Positions 1-8,834 of a stretch of 64,000 bases of DNA are shown here, piece after piece. The number at the start of each line of letters is the position of its first letter. Position 1 is the first letter of the stretch. The position numbers and the translations under genes are program-made. Below the pieces are notes generated by a model, which was given only the letters and a program-made list of their open reading frames with translations, searched no databases and was not told the origin of the DNA. Origin of the DNA: Tahibacter aquaticus (GTDB taxonomy: Bacteria; Pseudomonadota; Gammaproteobacteria; Xanthomonadales; Rhodanobacteraceae); the NCBI RefSeq assembly GCF_004363655.1, contig NZ_SNZH01000005.1, positions 186,750-250,749 on the forward strand, in the 5' to 3' direction.

Positions 1-268
1 GGCCTTCGTCGCCAGCGCGGTTTCGGTCGGCGCAACCATACTGACTGCCGCCGTCGCCATGTTTCCGTTCATGCTGCCGTCGAGCATTGCACCCAGCCAC
101 AGCCTTACGGTGTGGGACAGCACCTCCAGCCTGCTCACCCTGCGCTGGATGTTCTGCATGACCGTGCTGTTCCTGCCGCTGATCATTCTCTATACCAGCT
201 GGGTGTTCCGCGTCATGCGCGGGCCGGTCACGCTGGACGACGTGCGCGGCTCCGACGCGCATTACTGA
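1..268 (+). CDS. cydB: Cytochrome bd ubiquinol oxidase subunit II, C-terminal end (partial)
   Basis: The 5' part lies outside the window; reading starts in phase at base 2 and ends at TGA 266-268. The visible 88 residues hold a membrane segment, the FPFMLPSS and SLTVWDSTSS motifs typical of the CydB C-terminal region, and a last hydrophobic helix (LFLPLIILYTSWVFRVM). CydB is the second integral membrane subunit of the haem bd quinol oxidase, which reduces oxygen to water without proton pumping. A 45-codon cydX and then cydD and cydC follow on the same strand, which confirms the identity. An upstream cydA is expected but not visible. Confidence 0.93.
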   Translation, partial: AFVASAVSVGATILTAAVAMFPFMLPSSIAPSHSLTVWDSTSSLLTLRWMFCMTVLFLPLIILYTSWVFRVMRGPVTLDDVRGSDAHY

Positions 269-280
269 GGAGTTGCACCC

Positions 281-418
281 ATGTGGTATTTCGCCTGGAT
301 ACTCGGCGTGCTGATGGCCTGCTTCGCCGCCATCATCAATGCGATGTGGCTGGAATTCGAAGGCTATCCGGCCGAAGCTGCGCCGGCAGAGCCGCCCCCA
401 CCGCCCGATCAATTCTGA
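281..418 (+). CDS. cydX: CydX small subunit of cytochrome bd oxidase
   Basis: A 45-residue ORF starts 12 bases after cydB, with a GAGGAG-like site (267-272) in front of ATG 281. It begins MWYFAWILGVLMACFAAII, the hallmark of the CydX/YbgT family: a single transmembrane helix followed by NAMWLEFE, where the conserved Trp and Glu lie. Known family members bind the CydAB complex and stabilise its haems. The tail (residues 30-45) is Ala/Pro rich with a PPPPP run, longer than the minimal family and probably periplasmic or disordered. It lies between cydB and cydD, as in many proteobacterial cydABX operons. Confidence 0.93.
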   Translation: MWYFAWILGVLMACFAAIINAMWLEFEGYPAEAAPAEPPPPPDQF

Positions 419-476
419 ATTTGTATTCAATGCAACAAATAATACGCCGCCGGGCCGGCGCTGCTGCGCGGCGGCG

Positions 477-2210
477 ATGAGCGAATGGACAAGCAGCGCC
501 CAGCGCTGGCTGGATGTACAGGCGCAGGCGCTGCGCGGCTGGACCCTGCTGGCCGCCGCCGCCGGCACGGCTGCAGCACTCGCCTTCGCCCTCTTCGCCT
601 TCGGCCTGGCGAGCGTCGCCCAGGGCTGGATTAGCGCCGACAGCAGTCGCACCGCCGCCGCCCTGGCGCAGGCATTGGCCGGCGCCGTGCTGCGCGCCGC
701 CTGCCTCGCCCTGCGCGACTGGGCCGGCCTGCGCGCCGCAGCACTGGTGCGCCGCCGCGCCCGCGACGAAGTGCTGGATGCCCTGGCCCAGCTGGGCCCC
801 CTGCGTGCCCGCGTCGGCGACGACGGCGCACTGGCGACGCTGGCGGTGGAACAGGTCGACGCGCTGGACGCGTACTACGCGCGCTACCTGCCGCAGCGCT
901 GGATTGTCGCCACGGTGCCGCTGCTGCTGCTTGCCCTGATCGCGCCGCACAGCTGGCTGGCGGCACTGCTGCTGCTCGCCACGGCACCGCTGATTCCGCT
1001 GTTCATGCGCCTGGTCGGCATGGGTGCGGCCGAGGCCAGCCGGCAGCAGGCGGGCGCGCTGGCACGCCTGGGCGCGCAGTTTCTCGACCTGCTGCGCGGG
1101 CTGCCGACGCTGCGCCTGCTCGCCGCCGCCGACCTCGGCGCGCAGCGCCTGGACGCCAGCGCACAAGACTACCGCCGGCGGCTGCTGTCGGTACTGCGCC
1201 TGGCTTTCCTGTCATCGGCGGTACTGGAGTTCTTCGCCTCGGTCAGCATTGCGCTGGTGGCCTTGTACCTGGGACTGGCCCTGCTCGGCCGCTTCGACAG
1301 CGGACATTACGGCGCCGTGCCGAGCCTGGGCAGTGCTTTGTATATTTTGCTGCTGACCCCGGAATTCTTCGCCCCGCTGCGCCAGCTGGGCAGCGACTAC
1401 CACGCCCGCGCCGACGCGCTGGCCGCGGCCGAGGCGATCACCCGGCTGCGCCTGGCCGTGCCGGCGGCCGATGCCTGGAGCAGCACCGCCCCGGCAAGCA
1501 ACAGCGAGCCGGCGGCTCGCGCGCCGGCGATCCGCTTCGACGCGGTCACGCTGCGCTATGCCGACGGCCGCTGCGCGCTGGACCAGGTGTCGCTGCAGAT
1601 CGCCGCTGGCGAGCGCGTCGCCCTGCGCGGTGCCAGCGGCGCAGGCAAAAGTTCGCTGCTCGCCCTGCTGGCGGGTTTTGTCGCGCCGAGTTCGGGCCAG
1701 ATCGTTGTCGACGGCCGGCCGCTGGCACAGCGCAACCGCCTGCACTGGTGGCGCCAGCTGGCCTGGCTGGAACAGCGGCCCGAATGGTTTCGCCTGTCCG
1801 TGCGCGACAACGTGCTGCTGGGACTGGACCGCAACGACGACAGCCGGCTCTGGTCGGCGCTGCAGGCGGCCGGTCTTGCCGACACCGTGCAAAACCTGCC
1901 GCAACAGGCGGAAAGCATTGTCGACGCCGCCGACGGCGCACTGTCCGGCGGCCAGCTGCAGCGCCTGGCCCTGGCCCGCGCCCTGGCCCGCGATGCCGCA
2001 GTCTGGCTGCTGGACGAACCCAGCGCACACCTGGACGAGGACGGCGCCGGCCACCTGTTCGATGCGCTGGAGCAGGCCAGCCGCGGCGCCAGCGTGATCC
2101 TGGCCACGCATGCGCAGGAACTGCCGGCCTGGATTGACCGCGTACTCGTGTTCGAACATGGCCGCCTGGTAGAAGACCGCACGGCCCACCGCGTGGCGGC
2201 CGGCGCATGA
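477..2210 (+). CDS. cydD: CydD, ABC exporter subunit for cytochrome bd assembly
   Basis: 577 residues: an N-terminal ABC exporter membrane domain (about 1-320) and a C-terminal ATPase domain. Walker A GASGAGKSS, signature LSGGQ and Walker B VWLLDEPSAHLDED are all intact. CydD pairs with CydC to form a heterodimeric inner-membrane exporter of cysteine/glutathione, needed for mature cytochrome bd and periplasmic redox balance. The frame stays open upstream to 339, but that would run through cydX; ATG 477 gives MSEWTSSAQRW, a normal family length and a clean 58-base gap after cydX. The stop overlaps the cydC start by 4 bases, indicating translational coupling. Confidence 0.92.
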   Translation: MSEWTSSAQRWLDVQAQALRGWTLLAAAAGTAAALAFALFAFGLASVAQGWISADSSRTAAALAQALAGAVLRAACLALRDWAGLRAAALVRRRARDEVLDALAQLGPLRARVGDDGALATLAVEQVDALDAYYARYLPQRWIVATVPLLLLALIAPHSWLAALLLLATAPLIPLFMRLVGMGAAEASRQQAGALARLGAQFLDLLRGLPTLRLLAAADLGAQRLDASAQDYRRRLLSVLRLAFLSSAVLEFFASVSIALVALYLGLALLGRFDSGHYGAVPSLGSALYILLLTPEFFAPLRQLGSDYHARADALAAAEAITRLRLAVPAADAWSSTAPASNSEPAARAPAIRFDAVTLRYADGRCALDQVSLQIAAGERVALRGASGAGKSSLLALLAGFVAPSSGQIVVDGRPLAQRNRLHWWRQLAWLEQRPEWFRLSVRDNVLLGLDRNDDSRLWSALQAAGLADTVQNLPQQAESIVDAADGALSGGQLQRLALARALARDAAVWLLDEPSAHLDEDGAGHLFDALEQASRGASVILATHAQELPAWIDRVLVFEHGRLVEDRTAHRVAAGA

Positions 2211-3856
2211 TGCCGCAAAAGAAAGGATTGTCTTTGTTGATTATGCTGCGCAGCCAGGCGCGGCCGCTGCTGCTGGCCGCGCTGCTGAGCGTGCTGGGCC
2301 TTGGCGCTGCGGCAGGACTGGTGGCGTATTCCGGCAGCTTCATCACCGCAACCGCCATCGCCGGCGCCGCGGCCGGTGCGGTGGCCTTCGACATTTTCCG
2401 CCCCGGCGCCATCATCCGCCTGCTCGCCCTGGTGCGCACCACGGCCCGCTACGGCGAACGCGTCATCGGCCATGACGCGGTGCTGCGCCTGCTGGCGCAA
2501 TTGCGCTGCGCCGTGTTCGCCCAGCTGAGCGTGCTGGCGCCGCTGCCACTGGCGCGCTGGTCCGAAGGCGATCTGCTACAGCGCCTGGTCGGCGACATCG
2601 ACACGCTGGACGAATCGCCGTTGCGCGCCGCGCTGCCGCTGCTGGGCAGTAGCACGATAGCCGGCGGCGTGGTGGTGCTGGCGCTGGTGCTCGACCTACG
2701 CCTGGGCCTGATGGCTGCCGCCGGCCTGTCGGCAGCGGCCGCCATCGTGCCTGCCCTGGTCGCGCGCCAGGGCGCGCAGCAGAGCCGCCAGTTGCTGGCG
2801 CAGACAGCACTGCGGCGCGAACGCCTGGTTGACGCCTTGCGCGGCCTCACCACCTTGTCGCTGTGTGGCGCCTGGAGCAACTGGCGCAGTGCGTGGCAGG
2901 CGCAGGACGATCAACTGGTTCGCCTGCAGCTGCAGCAGCGCCTGCGCGAAGCCCTGGGCCAGGCGGCGACGGTACTGCTGCTCGGGGCGACGGCCTGGCT
3001 GCTGCTCGCGGCAACGCCCGCAGCGGCCTTGCCGCCGACCGCGCGCGTCGGCCTGGTACTGGCCGTGGTGGCGAGCCTGGAAGCAGTCGCCGGCGCCAGC
3101 GGCGCCCTGCTCGCCTGGGCGCGGGCGCGCGCCGCCCAGGCGCGTATCGGCGAGCTGCTGCAGCAGGCACCGGCGGTGGTGTTTCCGGCCGTAGCCACAC
3201 TGCCGCCCGCGCGTGGCGCGCTGGAACTGCACCAGCTGGCGTATACCTCTGCAGGCCGTAACAGCGGACTGGCAGCACTCAGCCTGTCCTTGCCCGCCGG
3301 CACACGCCTGCTCGTGCGCGCGCCTTCGGGCGCCGGCAAAAGTACTTTGCTGGCCCTGCTCAGCCGCCAGCTCGCTGCGCAGCACGGCGAGCTGCTGCTG
3401 GACGGCCGCGCCCTTGCCGACTACGACGAAGCCAGCCTGCGCCAGCGCATCGCCTGCCTGCCGCAGCGACCGCACCTGTTCGCTGCCAGCCTGGCCGAGA
3501 ACCTGCGCCTGGCCGATCCCGCCGCCAGCGACGCGCGTCTGCACGAGGTGCTGCACGCCGTCGACCTGGGCGCCTGGCTGCAGCGCCTGCCGGCCGGACT
3601 CGACACGCCGATCGGCGAATACGGCCTGGGCCTGTCCGGCGGCGAGGCGCGCCGCGTCGCACTGGCCTGCTGCCTGCTGCGGCCCGCCGTGCTGTATCTG
3701 CTGGACGAGCCGTTCGAAGGACTCGATGCAGCGACGCGCACACGCGTTGCTGCGGGGATCGGGCACTGGATCGGCGGCGCGACGCTGGTGGTGTGCAGTC
3801 ATCATGCGGTGGAGCTGGGCGCTACGGGGCAGCTGCTCGTACTGCAAGCCCGCTGA
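2207..3856 (+). CDS. cydC: CydC, ABC exporter subunit for cytochrome bd assembly
   Basis: 549 residues, starting at ATG 2207 inside the end of cydD. An N-terminal six-helix exporter domain is followed by a nucleotide-binding domain with Walker A APSGAGKST, signature LSGGE and Walker B LYLLDEPFEGLD. It is the second half of the CydDC thiol exporter. It is the last gene of the cyd operon; the next gene begins 138 bases later and is unrelated. I saw no clear terminator in that gap. Confidence 0.9.
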   Translation: MMPQKKGLSLLIMLRSQARPLLLAALLSVLGLGAAAGLVAYSGSFITATAIAGAAAGAVAFDIFRPGAIIRLLALVRTTARYGERVIGHDAVLRLLAQLRCAVFAQLSVLAPLPLARWSEGDLLQRLVGDIDTLDESPLRAALPLLGSSTIAGGVVVLALVLDLRLGLMAAAGLSAAAAIVPALVARQGAQQSRQLLAQTALRRERLVDALRGLTTLSLCGAWSNWRSAWQAQDDQLVRLQLQQRLREALGQAATVLLLGATAWLLLAATPAAALPPTARVGLVLAVVASLEAVAGASGALLAWARARAAQARIGELLQQAPAVVFPAVATLPPARGALELHQLAYTSAGRNSGLAALSLSLPAGTRLLVRAPSGAGKSTLLALLSRQLAAQHGELLLDGRALADYDEASLRQRIACLPQRPHLFAASLAENLRLADPAASDARLHEVLHAVDLGAWLQRLPAGLDTPIGEYGLGLSGGEARRVALACCLLRPAVLYLLDEPFEGLDAATRTRVAAGIGHWIGGATLVVCSHHAVELGATGQLLVLQAR

Positions 3857-3994
3857 GCGACGCCAGCCCGCAGCAGGAATGCGCCTGCGCAAGCGGCTGG
3901 CGGCAGCCGCATTCGCCACGCCTGGCGCTGAGAGTATGCGCACCGCGACGACACCCCCTGCCAACGGACCAAGGCCAGGGCGGGGATCGGAAAA

Positions 3995-5212
3995 ATGAGC
4001 AGGCGGGAGAAAACCAGTTACGTCGTGGTTCGCCAACTCGAGCAGGACGACAAGCGCATCACACGCCAGTCGATTTCTGCCCAGGAAAGCGGAGCCAGGC
4101 TGCGCATCTCTGCCACCACGCGGCTGGAAATTTCCGTGCAGCAGGCCACCGAGCCGGAAGCCCGCAGTCTGCGCGAGGACCGGCGCAACCGCGCCGTCGC
4201 CACGTGCATGCCGCTGCGCCTGATCCGGCCCCGCCCCCGATCGGTGCCACTGGACAGCAGTGAGCGCCTGTCCGCCTGGGGCCTCGATGCGGTAGGCGCG
4301 CGCAACAGCACTGTCAGCGGCAAAGGCGTCGTCGTCGCCATACTCGATACCGGTATCAATCGCGCCCATGAAGCCTTCCGGCGCTTCGATGCAGGCAGCC
4401 TGCAGGAAAGGGATTTCACCGGCGAAGGCAACGGCGACTGGCACGGCCACGGCACTCACTGCGCCGCCACCATTTTCGGCGGCCCCATCGACGGCGTGCG
4501 TATCGGCGTTGCTCCCGGCGTGTCGCAGGTCTTGATCGGCAAGGTGATCGGCAAGCACAGCAAATCGTCCACCGAGGCACTGGTAAAGGCGATGGAATGG
4601 GCCGTTGCCGAGGGAGCACACGTCATTTCCATGTCGCTCAGTGTCAACCCCATCGCCATGGCCAAGGCACTGATTGCGCAGCGGCTTCCGGGCGACGTCG
4701 CCTGGTCGCAGGCGCTGAAAGCCTATCGGGAGAATACGCGCCTGTTCGATACGCTGTGTTCGCTGCTCAGCAGCAACCCCTACGTCGGCCGCGAAACCCT
4801 GTTCATCAGCGCTTCGGGCAACTCTTCCCGGCGCGACAGCGATGCCGACCATGTCGTAGCGGCTGAACTGCCAGCGTCTTCGCAGCACATGATCGCCGTG
4901 GGTGCGGTCGACGCGGGACGCAGGGTTGCCGCGTTTTCCAACAGCGATCCGCTACTGGTCGCACCAGGCGTCGACGTGCTGTCTGCCGGCAAGAATTCCG
5001 GACTGCGCTGCATGAGCGGCACCAGCATGGCAGTGCCGCATGTGGCCGGCTGCGCTGCATTGTGGATAGAGAAATTTTGCGGCGAATCCGCAGTCAGGCG
5101 TCATCCGCAGTGGCTGCAGCAGGTCAAGAGCGCCCTGATCAACAGCGCCGTGCCGCTGCCCGATGCGCATCCCGACGATGTCGGCGTCGGCCTGGTGCAG
5201 GCACCGGCATGA
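3995..5212 (+). CDS. Subtilisin-like (S8) serine protease without signal peptide
   Basis: 405 residues. The catalytic triad is visible: Asp118 in AILDTGIN, His152 in GHGTH and Ser344 in SGTSMAVPHVAG, with the oxyanion Asn in SASGNSS. The first ~95 residues are polar and charged, with no signal peptide or membrane helix, so a cytoplasmic enzyme is likely; this stretch could be a prodomain or regulatory region. ATG 3995 follows a GGGGATCGG stretch. A trypsin-fold gene starts 90 bases downstream on the same strand, followed by MoxR, vWA and SLOG genes. From context I infer a protease effector or processing enzyme of that conflict-type locus rather than a secreted digestive enzyme. Its substrate is unknown. 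Confidence 0.88.
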   Translation: MSRREKTSYVVVRQLEQDDKRITRQSISAQESGARLRISATTRLEISVQQATEPEARSLREDRRNRAVATCMPLRLIRPRPRSVPLDSSERLSAWGLDAVGARNSTVSGKGVVVAILDTGINRAHEAFRRFDAGSLQERDFTGEGNGDWHGHGTHCAATIFGGPIDGVRIGVAPGVSQVLIGKVIGKHSKSSTEALVKAMEWAVAEGAHVISMSLSVNPIAMAKALIAQRLPGDVAWSQALKAYRENTRLFDTLCSLLSSNPYVGRETLFISASGNSSRRDSDADHVVAAELPASSQHMIAVGAVDAGRRVAAFSNSDPLLVAPGVDVLSAGKNSGLRCMSGTSMAVPHVAGCAALWIEKFCGESAVRRHPQWLQQVKSALINSAVPLPDAHPDDVGVGLVQAPA

Positions 5213-5302
5213 GGCCGGCACCGTGAGCGCAGGCCATTTCCCGCCAGTCAGGATGTGTAGCGCAGCGCCCCTCGGCAGGCGGCGTGCTGCAGCGAGGCCG
5301 CG

Positions 5303-6682
5303 ATGATGGATATCCGGCGAGGAATCGTGCGGATCACGGCAGGAGGGGACCGTGGCACGGGATTTCTGGTGCGCGACGCGCAGAACTCGCTGTGCATCCT
5401 CACGGCGATGCATGTCGTCGCCGATGTAGAGGCCTCGATCGCCGCGGGCAGCCCGCAATGGCGGGCTTCGCATGCGACCGTCGCCTTCCACGAGCAATCG
5501 AGCATAGCTATCGATCTGGCGGCAGTCGAGCAAAGCGATGCGCGCGAGGACTGGGTCATGCTCCCCTTGCACGCCGAACGCCGGCCAGACTTTCCCGACA
5601 GCCTATCACCCCTGACCCTGGCCCAGCTCAGCGACAGCAGTGCCCAGCCACTCTGGAAAACACACGGCTATCCGTACATCGACGCACACGATGGCACTCC
5701 CATCGGCGGCACTATTCGCGCCGCACACGATGGCGAAATTGTACTGTTCTGTACCGAATTGCAGATGTCGGAAGCAGCCCTGGCAGCGGGCTATTCGGGC
5801 GCTCCCTGCATCTGGGAAGGGGCAGTCGTCGGCGTCATCATCGAGACGCTGAAAGACGAGCAGGGACAGTGCGTATTCGGCCGCCTGTACGCCAGGCCGA
5901 TTGCATCGATCGCACGCCGCTGCAACCTGCCATTGGAGTCGGACGAGGAACCGTTCGAGCGGGAAGTCGCAGCAGAACTGTACAACCTTCCGCCGCCTTC
6001 GCTGAAGGGTGTGGCGCAAGCGCTGAACATCGATCCCGAAGTACAGGCTGACGTGCTGCTGAGCCGTATTGCCCGCGCCGTGCTGCGTGCCGGCAGCGCC
6101 GAATTGTGCAATGCCATCAGCCTGTCCATAGGCTATCTCGCCAATCCACAGGCCATTGCCGAGATGTCCGTCGCGCAGAAGCTGTGCCGCCGGGCGGTAG
6201 AGGTTCTGCACTGCCTGCGACAGCGCGAATCGCTATGCGTCGCCGCAGTGGCCCGCAGGGAAGGCGCGAAAATGCTCGTGGCCCGTGCATTGAACCGCTA
6301 TGGCGACATCGACCGGCACCTGGGGTTCATGGCGCTGACCGAATTCACTGCGTCGGAGCGAAAACGCAAGCTGCGCGAACAGTTGCTGCTGCTTTTCAAC
6401 GCCGAAGAAAGCGAAATGGGCGAGGCGCAACTGGAGCGATTGCTGCGGGAAAATGTCGTGAATCCCGTGATGGCATTTGCCTACGACCCGCGGATTAATC
6501 CGCGCGACGTGGTTGCCAGCTACGCCAATGTGCACGCGCTGCTGCTGCTCGACGAGCATGCGCCGACCGAGCTGCTGCGCAGCCGCTACCCGGTTTCGCA
6601 ACCCTACAAAGACGCCGACGAGGAAAAAAGCGTGTTCGACTCGCTGAACGACGCACGCCTGCGGCTGAGAAGGAAGCCGTAG
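5303..6682 (+). CDS. Trypsin-fold serine protease with uncharacterised C-terminal region
   Basis: 459 residues, no signal peptide. Residues 1-210 look like a trypsin-like (S1) domain: RGTGFLV near the N-terminus, probable catalytic His37 in LTAMHVV, Asp83 in EDWVMLPL and Ser165 in AGYSGAP. Residues ~220-459 are Leu/Arg/Glu-rich, predicted helical and match no domain I recognise; they may be an adaptor or effector-associated region linking the protease to a partner. ATG 5303 is preceded by GCGAGG. The gene sits between the S8 protease and the MoxR ATPase. In MoxR/vWA conflict systems trypsin domains are known effector modules, so the role here is inferred as an NTPase-controlled protease. Triad assignment is by eye. 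Confidence 0.78.
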   Translation: MMDIRRGIVRITAGGDRGTGFLVRDAQNSLCILTAMHVVADVEASIAAGSPQWRASHATVAFHEQSSIAIDLAAVEQSDAREDWVMLPLHAERRPDFPDSLSPLTLAQLSDSSAQPLWKTHGYPYIDAHDGTPIGGTIRAAHDGEIVLFCTELQMSEAALAAGYSGAPCIWEGAVVGVIIETLKDEQGQCVFGRLYARPIASIARRCNLPLESDEEPFEREVAAELYNLPPPSLKGVAQALNIDPEVQADVLLSRIARAVLRAGSAELCNAISLSIGYLANPQAIAEMSVAQKLCRRAVEVLHCLRQRESLCVAAVARREGAKMLVARALNRYGDIDRHLGFMALTEFTASERKRKLREQLLLLFNAEESEMGEAQLERLLRENVVNPVMAFAYDPRINPRDVVASYANVHALLLLDEHAPTELLRSRYPVSQPYKDADEEKSVFDSLNDARLRLRRKP

Positions 6683-6710
6683 CACACGCACACAGAGCGA
6701 AAACATATTC

Positions 6711-6739
6711 TCAATAAATAGTTAACTATTACTTATATT
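6711..6739 (+). promoter_or_regulatory. Candidate promoter with 14-bp palindromic operator before the MoxR gene
   Basis: An AT-rich patch in GC-rich DNA. A perfect 14-bp palindrome, AATAGTTAACTATT (6717-6730), lies between a weak -35-like TCAATA (6711-6716) and a good -10-like TATATT (6734-6739), 17 bases apart. A dyad in the promoter spacer is a classic repressor position. A related dyad with the same AATAG/CTATT arms occurs at 11796-11808. No regulator is identified. Confidence 0.45.
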
Positions 6740-6768
6740 CAATTTGCAGGATTCGAGGAGTATGCCCG

Positions 6769-7761
6769 ATGTCCACGCACTACCATAAGCTTTTCGATCC
6801 CGACCTGCTCGCCCGCACGCCGCCTGCGCCGACGGCGAATCAGCAGCCCAACACCGCCGGGTACGAATACGACGAGGCCATCGTACTCGCCGTCAACGTG
6901 GCACTGGCCACCGGCAGGCCGCTGCTGCTGCGCGGCGAACCGGGCAGCGGCAAGTCGACATTGGCCGCGGACGTGGCCCGACTGAAGCGATGGCGCTATT
7001 TCGAAGTCGTCATTTCATCCAAGACCGAAGCGTCCGAGCTGCTCTGGCGCGTCGACCAGGTCGGCCGCATTGCCGATGCGCAGGCCGGTCGCCTGCACGA
7101 GAATCCCGCGAACTACATCGATCCGGGCGTGCTGTGGTGGGCGCTCAATCCGGCGCAGGCCCTTCGCCGCGGCATGGCCAGCCAGCCAGCCGCCCAGCCG
7201 CTGCGCAACGAACAGACCGGCTGGGTAGTGGACGACCCGGACAACACGCCGGCTGTGATCCTGATCGACGAAATCGACAAGGCCGAGCCAGACTTTCCCA
7301 ACGACTTGCTGGTGCCGCTGGGCGTGCTCTGGTTCAGCGTGCGCGCCATGGGCGTCGACGTGCGCGTGGATGCGGCCACGCACATGCGACCGCTGCTGAT
7401 GATCACGACCAATGACGAACGCGATCTGCCGCCGGCTTTCATGCGGCGCTGCATCGTGCTTGACCTGCTGCTGCCCGACAGGGAGCGCCTGCGCAAGATC
7501 GTCCGCCGCCATTTGAGCGAGGAGCAGCTCGACGACACGGTGCTGCAGCGGCTGCTGCAGCGCTTCGGCGAACTGCGCGAGGTCGCCAACGAGCAGCGTC
7601 TGCGCCCGCCATCAGCGGCAGAGCTGCTCGACGCGGCGCGCGCACTGGTCGGACTGGGCACGGACAACCGCACTACCCCGCTGGAGCACCTCGAAGAGAT
7701 CAGCAAATTGGCACTGTGGAAACATGGCAGGTTGGCCGGCGCCGAAGAGGTGGCCGCGTGA
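6769..7761 (+). CDS. MoxR-type AAA+ ATPase
   Basis: 330 residues. Walker A GEPGSGKST (about 54-62), Walker B VILIDEIDKAE, sensor 1 ITTND and arginine residues in FMRRC are present, the layout of MoxR/RavA-like AAA+ proteins. These ATPases act as chaperone-like remodelers, usually with a vWA-domain partner. ATG 6769 follows GAGGAG (6755-6760) with 8-base spacing; an ATG at 6762 is out of frame. The stop overlaps the next start as GTGA, so it is coupled to the vWA-like gene. With the SLOG protein it forms a three-gene cassette, probably the NTP-dependent switch of the locus. Confidence 0.9.
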   Translation: MSTHYHKLFDPDLLARTPPAPTANQQPNTAGYEYDEAIVLAVNVALATGRPLLLRGEPGSGKSTLAADVARLKRWRYFEVVISSKTEASELLWRVDQVGRIADAQAGRLHENPANYIDPGVLWWALNPAQALRRGMASQPAAQPLRNEQTGWVVDDPDNTPAVILIDEIDKAEPDFPNDLLVPLGVLWFSVRAMGVDVRVDAATHMRPLLMITTNDERDLPPAFMRRCIVLDLLLPDRERLRKIVRRHLSEEQLDDTVLQRLLQRFGELREVANEQRLRPPSAAELLDAARALVGLGTDNRTTPLEHLEEISKLALWKHGRLAGAEEVAA

Positions 7762-8834
7762 ACATCATCAGCCTGGGCGATCTGCTGATCGCCTTCGACA
7801 CGCTGAAGATCGACACACCGCAACAACGCGAGGAGGTCTGTCGGTTGCTGCTGGCGGAACCCCCCGCAGACGCTGTGCGCACAGGCACGGTCGCCCGCAC
7901 GCCGGCACCGCCGCAGCTTCCTGCGGCGAAGCCGCCTAACCCGCAGGAGCCGGCCGGGCTTGCGCCGGCAACCCCGCCGCAGCTGCCGTACGAACCCGCA
8001 GGACAACCGGCCGATGCCGCGGCGGAATTCGACTATCGCGCGTTCGACCACGCGGCGCCGGCACCGATCGACTGCATCCGCATCGAAGCCGGTGGCGGAC
8101 AGCTGCTGCATCCTGGCGACGGCGCGGTTGCAGCCGCGGAGCCGCTGCTGGAGCGTAGCTGGGAGCGGCGCGTGCTCGGCGCCCTGCTGGCCACCGACGC
8201 GGCACTGGGCAGCCTGGACGAGCGCGCGCTGATACGCCAGCTGTTGCGCGGGCGGCCAGTGCGCAAGCTGCCGCGGCGTATTCGCCCGACCATGCAGCGC
8301 GGCGCCCAGGTGCTGCTCGACCGCCATCTGTCGATGATGGTGTTCTTCGCCGACCAGACCCACTTGCGCCACGTGATCCAGGGCATCGTCGGTCGCGAAC
8401 GTGTGCAGGTTCTGCGCTGCGTCGGCTTTCCTCCGGCAGCCCGCAGCATTGCCAGCGAACCGCCGGCAGCCGATTTGTCTGCGCCCGGCCGCCACAGCCG
8501 GAAGATGCTGCAATGTGCCGTTGCCGAACCGGGCTCGGAAAAATGGCACGAGTATCGCCCGCCGCCGCCGCAGACACCGGTACTCATCGTGAGCGACCTC
8601 GGCCTGGTCCGCGGCGCGCATGTGCCGCAGCCGTTCGAATGGGCGCGCTGGCTGAATTTCACCGAGCTGTTGCAGGCCAATCGCAATCCGCTCTACGCGC
8701 TGGTGCCGGACGAAGCGGAACGCTGTCTCGATGCGCTACGCGAACGCGTGCGGGTGCTGGCATGGGATCGGCACACGCGTCCATCCCACGCCCGCCAGCT
8801 CAGAAGGGCGCGCGCATGGCAGCGGTCGCCATGA
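7758..8834 (+). CDS. vWA-like (SAV_2336-type) partner of the MoxR ATPase
   Basis: 358 residues from GTG 7758, which overlaps the MoxR stop by 4 bases. Residues ~40-90 form a Pro/Ala-rich linker. Further on, VLLDRHLSMMVFF resembles the first strand and degenerate MIDAS loop (DxSxS) of a von Willebrand factor A fold, and PVLIVSDLGLVRG resembles its later strand with a conserved Asp. This layout matches vWA-like proteins encoded next to MoxR ATPases. No signal peptide or membrane segment is seen. It probably acts as the adaptor loaded or remodelled by the ATPase. The fold call rests on weak motifs plus strict gene order, so it is moderate. The C-terminal tail is Arg-rich. Confidence 0.6.
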   Translation: MNIISLGDLLIAFDTLKIDTPQQREEVCRLLLAEPPADAVRTGTVARTPAPPQLPAAKPPNPQEPAGLAPATPPQLPYEPAGQPADAAAEFDYRAFDHAAPAPIDCIRIEAGGGQLLHPGDGAVAAAEPLLERSWERRVLGALLATDAALGSLDERALIRQLLRGRPVRKLPRRIRPTMQRGAQVLLDRHLSMMVFFADQTHLRHVIQGIVGRERVQVLRCVGFPPAARSIASEPPAADLSAPGRHSRKMLQCAVAEPGSEKWHEYRPPPPQTPVLIVSDLGLVRGAHVPQPFEWARWLNFTELLQANRNPLYALVPDEAERCLDALRERVRVLAWDRHTRPSHARQLRRARAWQRSP

